A stretch of DNA of 64,000 nt from Odobenus rosmarus divergens (Eukaryota > Chordata > Mammalia > Carnivora > Odobenidae). The notes below the pieces were generated by a model, which was given only the letters and a program-made list of their open reading frames with translations, did no database searches and was not told the DNA's origin. Shown here piece after piece: positions 57,801 to 64,000 of this stretch (position 1 is its first letter; every line of letters starts with the position of its first letter). The position numbers and the translations under genes are program-made. The stretch lies in contig NW_004450303.1 in NCBI RefSeq assembly GCF_000321225.1, positions 3,875,030-3,939,029 on the forward strand, written 5' to 3'.

Positions 57801-58620
57801 GACTGTTGTGTTTTCATTCTCACTGGTTTACATGAATTCTTTAAGTTCTTCTTTGTTTTTCTGGTTGGCCCAAACATTCTTAAGCAGGATGGTCTTTAGC
57901 TTCCAAGTGTTTGAATTTCTTCTAAATTTTTTCTTGTGATTGAGTTCCAGTTTCAAAGGATTGTGGTCTGAGAATATGCAGGAAATAATCTCAATCTTTT
58001 GGTATCAGTTGAGACCTGATTTGTGACCCAGTATGTGGTCTATTCTGGAGAAAGTTCCATGTGCTTTAGAGAAGTATGAGTATTCTATTGTTTTAAGGTG
58101 GAATGTTCTGTATATATCTATGAAGTCCATCTGGTCCAGTGTGTCACTCAAAGCTCTTGTTTCTTTGTTGATTTTCTGCTTAGACGATCTGTCTATTGCT
58201 GAGGGTGGAGTGTTAAGGTCTCCTACTACTAACATATTATTATCAATATGTTTCTTTATTTTGGATAGCAGTTGGCTTATGTAGTTGGCTGCTCGCATAT
58301 TGGGGGCATAAATATTTATAATTGTTAATCCTCTTGTTGGATAGACCCTTTAAGAATGATATAGTGTCCTTCTGTATCTCTTACTAGTCTTTAGCTTAAA
58401 ATCTAATTTGTCTGATATGAGAATTGCTACCCCAGCTTTCTTTTGAGGTCCGTTGACATGAAAAATAGTTCTCCATCCCCTCACTTTCAATCTGATGTAC
58501 CTTAGGTTCAGTCTGCATCATTTTTATCTGATCTTCAACCCTGTGCCATTTCATAGGAGCATTTAGGCCATTCACATTGAGAGTGATTATTGAAAGATAG
58601 GAATTTATTGTCATCATGTT
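54865..58620 (-). pseudogene. L1 ORF2 (endonuclease-reverse transcriptase), broken
   Basis: Remnant of the L1 replicase. The endonuclease starts at 58611 with SYLSIITLNVNGLNAP; VVGDLNTPPSAIDRS lies near 58230 and FSRIDHILGHKSGL near 58040, covering catalytic Asp/Asn and His regions. The RT has VGFIPGMQ near 56970 and [12 protein letters not shown] near 56840. The catalytic FADD is intact at 56562-56551, with a frame break soon after it. The longest open piece is 55864-55334. The C-terminal region continues to about 54.87 kb. Several frameshifts and stops exclude function. Confidence 0.92.
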
Positions 58621-58708
58621 GCCTGTGACATCCTGTTTCTATAGATTGTCTCTGTAAATTTCTATTTTATATCATTCTTGGGGTCTTTCTCCTTTTATAG
58701 AACCCCCT

Positions 58709-59790
58709 TTAATATTTCTTGCAGGCCGGCTTCGTGGTCACATATTCTTTCAGTTTCTGCCTATCTTGGAAGCTCCTTGTCTCAAAATCCATTCTGAATG
58801 AGAGCCTTGCCGGATAAAGTGTCCTTGGCTGCTTGTTCTTCTCATTTAGTACCCTGAATATGTCTTGCCAGCCCTTTCTGGCTTGCCAGGTCTCTGTGGA
58901 CAGGTCTGACAATATTCCGATGTTCCTCCCTCTGTCTGTAAGAAATCTCTTCCCCCTCACTGCTTTCAAGATTATTTCCTTGGGGGGTATCTGGGTGGCT
59001 CAGGTGTTAAGTGTCTGCTTTCGACTCAGGTCATGATCCCAGGGTCCTGGGATTGATCCCCACATCAGGCTCCCTGCTCCACAGAAAGCCTGCTTCTCCT
59101 TCTCCCACTCCCCCTGCTTGTGTTCCCTCTCTCGCTGTCTCTCTCTCTGTCAAATAAATAAATAAAAATCTTAAAAAAAAAAAAGATTGTTTCCTTGGAT
59201 CTAAGATTTGTGAATTGCACTATTACGTGTTGTGGCATCGGTCTGTTCTCATTGATCTTGGGATGGGTCCTCTCTGCCTCTTGGACATGAATGCTTGTTT
59301 CCTTTCCCAGATTAGGGAAGTTCTCAGCTATGATTTGCTCAAATATATTTTCTAGACCTCTCTCTCCAACCCCTCAGGGATCCCAATAATTCTGATATTG
59401 GAACATTTCATTGAGTCATTAATCTCTCTCAGTGTGATCCCTTGGGCTTTAATCTGTTTTTTCCATGCCGCTTTGGTGTCTTTCTTTTCTATCATCTTAT
59501 CTTCTAGCTCACTAATTCCTTCTTCCGCCTCATTTACCCTGGCAGTCAGAGTATCCCATTTATACTTCATTTCATTCATAGCATTTTTAAGTTCGTCCTG
59601 TTTAGATCTCATTTCTGCCCTTAGAGATTCTATATTGTCGTTAATATTTTTCTCAAGCCTAGATATCAACTTCATAATTGTGACTCCGAAGTCTGTTTCT
59701 GACAGCTTGGTTATATCCATATCTAATAGTTCTGTGGCAGAGGCCACAGTCTCTGATTCTTTTCTTTGTTGGGGTTCCTCCTCTTAGTCA
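58709..59790 (-). pseudogene. L1 ORF1 (RNA-binding protein), split by a SINE
   Basis: ORF1p is the trimeric nucleic-acid-binding protein of L1 particles. The ATG near 59790 is followed by a one-base loss near 59777, so the longest open piece begins at a later Met (59747). That piece (131 codons) holds a coiled coil rich in Glu/Lys/Leu and the start of the RRM (NIRIIGIPEGLE). The Can-SINE at 58984-59182 then interrupts it. The C-terminal domain resumes at 58969 and includes a LYPARLSFRMDF segment and a KLKEYVTTKPA segment. The two halves cannot be joined in one product. Confidence 0.92.
58984..59182 (+). mobile_element. Can-SINE, plus strand, inside L1 ORF1
   Basis: Head GGGTATCTGGGTGGCTCAGG, near-consensus body and AAATAAATAAATAAAAATC tail. 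The 16-base flanks at 58968-58983 and 59183-59198 (AAGATT(A/G)TTTCCTTGG) differ at one base. It inserted antisense to the host L1 and disables its ORF1. Confidence 0.95.
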
Positions 59791-60694
59791 TTCTGTTGAG
59801 GGGTGGTTGAGGGAATGTACGGAGCCCAAAGTATTAACCACAACCCAAGCAAGTTGTACCTGTTTTATAGGGACATTAGGGTTGTCGTCCTCTTGTTCTT
59901 CCAGCCCGTCTTCTAGGGGAGGGGCCTGCTATGCTGTTATTCAGGCAACTTTGTTTGAGCAGAGTTGCCCTGCCCCCTGCAGGGGCAGGGCATGGGCTCA
60001 GTGAAAACTGGTTTTGGGGGGCTTTTGTTCTCTGGCGGCTTTCCCTGGTGGCTTTCTGTGTCTCCTCAGAGATTCAGAGCAGAAGTGACCACATCCAAAC
60101 TTCTGTCTCAGAACAGAGAGTTTGCAGTCTGCTCTTCACTGACCTCTCCAGGCCTCATGGTCTCCGTTTCTGTCTGTGCTGCTGAAAACCACAATCTCCT
60201 GGGTTGTGTGCCCTACAGCAGCACTCCCAGCTGTCGCTCCCAGGACCGGGCACATCTCTGCCCTTTGTGCTTTTAAAACCACAAGCCACCCCCGGTTCAC
60301 ATCGTGCACCCATAGCTTCAGGTTTCTGTCTGGGGGACTGCCCTAAAGTCCTTTCCCCATGGCTACTGGTCTGTGAGTCTGTGCCCAGTGCCCAGCATGG
60401 GAGGATTTTGCACTCAGGTATTATCTCACCTTCCTGGTACAAGTTCGTGGAGGATCCCTCCCCCTTCTGTTTATCTTCCAATATTTGCCTGCAGAATGGC
60501 AGCTCCCCAGTTCATACCTCGAGACTAACCCATGGAGATATTCTGTTTGTAGAGATCCAGAAATATCTTCTTACATCTCAGGCTGATTTTGTGGGTGTTC
60601 AGAATGGTCCGGTAGATATCCAGCTCAGTTCAGGGGACCAGTTGAAATAGGGCCCCCTACTCCTCCACCATCTTTTTTCTGATCCCTCCAGTAT

Positions 60695-62126
60695 CTTTCT
60701 TGAGTACTGGTGCTAGAGTATAGTTATTCTTCATCTGGAAGCCTATGAACTAAAGAGGAGACTTATCTTCATTCTACACAATAAACATAGTGATCCAAAA
60801 TGGAAAAAAAAAATTAAAGAAGGAAGGCACATAACAATCACTAGTCCATGGTGATTCTGAAATCAATCAGACACATATTGCTAGTTCTTTAACTAAAGCT
60901 TAAAACTACTTTCTATGAGTTGTTCAGCATGGCTCTTGTCTCTCTCTTTTGGGGCCTGGGGTCCCCTTTCTGAGTCATTCTTACTTTTCCATAAAACATA
61001 GGCCATATTTTCAGTACTATAGATTTTCCAGCCTGTCTCTGACCATGGAAGTTTAGGCATCAAATTGCCTCTTTAAATTGTGGACTCATTCTGTCCTTCT
61101 CAGTACAAGCTGGTATATATTCCTTAAACAAAATTATGAGTTTTTTTATGAGTCAATTTATAATCTGTTGCATTAAACAAAAGGAATACTCACTAATCTG
61201 GGTTTATGGTATGACTGCCTTGAGGCCTAAATCAGTTCTTATTTCAGAGAAGTAGAAAAAGATTTCACTTATATATGGGTGGAGGGTCAAAGAATTTGCA
61301 AACATATTTAATACCTCAGTATCATATAAGTTTAATTTTGATTTAAATATTTTTTGCAAACAATTCAGTTTGTAAGTATCAAATATTCTAAGTTGACTTG
61401 GGTTAAGGAGTAAATAAAATATTATTTCTTTTAAGAGTTAGATTGAGTGAAATCATTTCTAGATTGTGAGTCCCAATTTCTTTTCAACTTACATCATTCA
61501 CATTTTAAGACACCAGGTTTAATGTAAATGAAATAAGAAAATATATGAGATACATAAATCGGAAAGTTTTACAGAGTTAAAGTACAGAATTATCATCATT
61601 ACTGGGAAGAAGCTTTCTTCCTTAGTTGGTTGTAATTTCATACTGAATTGGCATGCTATCCCATTAAAAAAAAAAATTTGCTTTTCCTTAAAAATGAGAA
61701 ATAATTATTTTTCCTTTTGAGAAATGTATATTTTAAGGTCACTGTAATGAGAAGATTTGCTTTTCCATGAATTTTCTTTTAGTCTTTCTGCTTACCAAGT
61801 TTCCTGCATCTAAAGTGCAAAATGTAAATGTTATCTAGCACACTCTGCATCTATATTATAATCATTACATTAATTATACTTGAGCTCTTGGTAAAACAAC
61901 ATTATGAAAATATGAAATTTATATATGGCTATAGTTTTCATTAATTCTATTTAATGTGTTTAATGATGTGTCTATTTTAAAAAATAGTAAATCTGCATTA
62001 GTACATGACTGTCAAATTATAAAGTCCAAAAATAATACTATTGAAATGACTCAACTATTCAAATTTCATAGAAATTACATGGTCATTGCCTTCATTCTCA
62101 TAGGCAATAGTCTAGGAAATAAAATT
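60695..62126. other. Unassigned AT-rich sequence
   Basis: Single-copy-looking DNA with no recognised gene or repeat. Confidence 0.45.
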
Positions 62127-62141
62127 AAAAGAAGCATTGTG

Positions 62142-62322
62142 GGGGCTCCTGGGTGGCTCAGTCAATTAAGCAACAGACTCTTGATTTTGGCTCAGGTTAT
62201 GCTCTCAAGGTCATGAGAATGAGCCCTGGGTCGGTGTTCCTGCTCACCCTGAGTCTGCTTGAGATTCTCTTACTCTCCCTCTCAAATAAATAAGTAAAAT
62301 CCTTAAACAAATAAAAGAAAAT
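62142..62322 (+). mobile_element. Can-SINE, plus strand
   Basis: Head GGGGCTCCTGGGTGGCTCAG, moderately decayed body and an AAATAAATAAGTAAAATC tail. Perfect 15-base target duplication AAAAGAAGCATTGTG at 62127-62141 and 62323-62337. Confidence 0.95.
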
Positions 62323-62337
62323 AAAAGAAGCATTGTG

Positions 62338-64000
62338 TTTATGTAAATTAGCCATATATTTATTTTACACTGAGATGTAAAATACCTAACCAATAAAAAT
62401 AAATCTCTCTTCTTTCTTCTTTAACCAAAAAGCATAAAGAAAAGTTAGTCAATACTATGGCTGAAAGTGAAGCCATCTGTTGCCTTTTTTTTTAAAGTTA
62501 GTTTTTTAGCATGCTTAAGCAACTTTAGCTATTTTCCACTTTCCTTCACACTCATTCTACCATTTCCAGTGATCTTTTGCCTTTGATCAACATCCAGTAG
62601 CATGAAACCTTTCCAGCAAAGCTTATTCAAGTGTGTTTCACGTTAATGATCTTGGTCTGCTGGAAAACCAATTACACATTTTTCTATTTTAGCTCTGCTC
62701 TGTAATGGATAATGTTTGCATTAAAGATGTGTCAGCAGTGGTTTGCTGCCAGTACAGGAGCATACATAACTGATATTACTTTCAGAAAAAATCGCCCAAC
62801 CAAGATACTATACAAGAAACTCTTGAAATAAATCAAGATAGTGAAATTATTTGTCATTATTTTCTTTACTTAATAAACCATATTTACTTATGCTCTAATA
62901 TCTCAAATGACAGACCACTTATGCTATTTCAAAAAAGTAGGTTAATAAATATATATCCAATGTCTTTCTTGGAAAAATCAGGCAAGATTATGAAAAAGCA
63001 ATTCAACAATAGTTTATTAAATGCTTAATATATTCAAGGGACTGTGTTAAAAACTTAAATTTTATTATATTATTTATGCAAAAAGATAATATTTATAGAC
63101 TTAGGTAAGTATGTATCTATATATATTTTTTGAGTTATACATAGATACAAATAATAGTTACCTCTATAGGAAAACAGTTGAAAATCAGGAGAGGAAAGAT
63201 TACGTATTTGTTTTTGTATACACTTTCCATTTTTGCCATATGCTTATTTTGCTTTATTGTTTAAAAACGTATTTTAAAAATAGAAAATATTCAAACCCAA
63301 GCCAGTTGACCTATATTAATTTAGCTTATCAGGAGCAATGTGCTGCTATCATCATTAAAAAATAGTTAAACAATTTTAGGGAATTAGCATTTAGAATCAT
63401 TAAAGCACAGAAATAGTAACTGGCTAAACAAACTGCACAGGCCAAAGTATTTGGTGCCTAAGGAATCTTAATCTATAGGACATTCAAAACTCCCATCCTG
63501 TCTGGGAAAAGTGTTGCATTAGCAAAACTTACTGGACAGAAGTACATCTTTCAATATATGAATTATAAAAAAATTTTGAATCAGCACAAAATCTTTTAAG
63601 TATCCATATGGCATTTCTCCAATGGTATCTTTTTATTCATATTAATCTTTCAGATATCACCCAAAACTAAAATTAAGAAAAATGGTAATCCATGTGCATA
63701 ATTTTTTTCATAAGTAGTACTTATTGTTCCTAAAATTTGGAATGATGTGAAATGTTGTTAGTACAGTATACTTTTGTTATGTTAAAATGTTCAGAATCTA
63801 TCTGTGTAAAAACAGAATATATTATACTTTTAAATTATATTTATTTCCAATTATTTATATCAGAATGGTTCATAAATATATTAAGTACTGGTATTTCAAT
63901 TGAAATTATAATCATAAGTTCTGATATTCTAAAACCTTAAACAATTTCTTTTAAGTGTCCTACTTTGGAAGGGTGCTATCACTCACATTTATCCTATTGA
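62338..64000. other. Unassigned AT-rich sequence
   Basis: The final 1.7 kb is AT-rich and single-copy-looking. Nothing coding or repetitive is recognised; 62690-62760 is somewhat GC-richer but unexplained. Confidence 0.45.

Larger units (their letters stand above)
54569..60684 (-). mobile_element. Near full-length L1 retrotransposon, minus strand
   Basis: A 6.1-kb L1 with all parts in order on the minus strand: 5' UTR (about 60684-59792), ORF1, ORF2, 3' UTR and poly(A) (T-run at 54568-54577). The 5' end reads GATCAGAAAAAAGATGGTGG. CCTC(G/C)AGTAT at 54559-54568 and 60685-60694 is a probable 10-base target duplication with one change. A Can-SINE (58984-59182) lies inside ORF1. Frameshifts and stops in both ORFs make it dead. 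The GC-rich 5' UTR would have held the internal promoter. Much better preserved than the other L1s here. Confidence 0.93.

Noticed and set aside
60155..60650. Overlapping 103-148-codon frames on both strands
   Set aside because: They lie in the GC-rich L1 5' UTR, which is open by composition.
1..64000. CRISPR array, bacterial operon or phage content
   Set aside because: No spaced identical repeats, no ribosome-binding-site-led gene strings; all recognisable content is mammalian.

Overview
This is a 64-kb stretch of mammalian nuclear DNA with no complete protein-coding gene. The organism is a carnivoran: the window holds about 22 copies of the tRNA-Lys-derived Can-SINE, each with a GGGTGGCTCAGT-type tRNA head, a CT-rich middle and an AATAAA-rich tail. 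The SINE head (GGGGCGCCTGGGTGGCTCAG) looks like the form seen in bears, seals, weasels and relatives rather than the dog SINEC_Cf head. That finer placement rests on memory and is an inference. The DNA is AT-rich, gene-poor and intergenic or intronic in character; I see no CpG island, tRNA gene, rRNA or CRISPR array.

Left part (1-16 kb). 1-3.6 kb is mostly unassigned. About 4.85-9.35 kb is an old plus-strand L1, interrupted by three minus-strand or nested insertions: two Can-SINEs and a solo LTR (7604-8207). It is cut off at 9.35 kb by the 5' UTR of a second L1, which itself carries a second solo LTR (9779-10249). At 10.85-11.1 kb two SINE halves form a large inverted repeat. 11-16 kb is largely single-copy sequence with simple repeats, a Tigger-type DNA transposon (14594-15070) and MIR-like pieces.

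Middle (16-42 kb). This holds MaLR-like LTR sequence, three degenerate copies of one ancient repeat, a nearly complete but dead Tigger1 transposon (22711-25318), a run of minus-strand SINEs, several minus-strand L1 ORF2 fragments (32.1-36.9 kb) and a third solo LTR (40.3-40.8 kb). A short minus-strand open stretch at 19644-19851 has good splice-site matches on both sides and is the only serious candidate for a host exon.

Right part (42-64 kb). There is a broken ERVL pol region (42.7-46.7 kb, minus), a tiny U6 snRNA retropseudogene with a clean target duplication (47252-47277), and a near full-length 6.1-kb minus-strand L1 (about 54569-60684) whose ORF1 is split by a Can-SINE. The rest is AT-rich single-copy sequence.

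The elements do not act together as a pathway. The window is a record of successive insertions: L2/MIR and ERVL first, then Tigger and older L1s, then carnivoran L1s and solo LTRs, and finally Can-SINEs, which interrupt nearly every other class. No new multi-gene system is visible. The items most worth following are the candidate exon, the U6 mini-pseudogene, the inverted SINE pair, the 55-bp palindrome at 26053-26107 and the strand bias of the SINEs.
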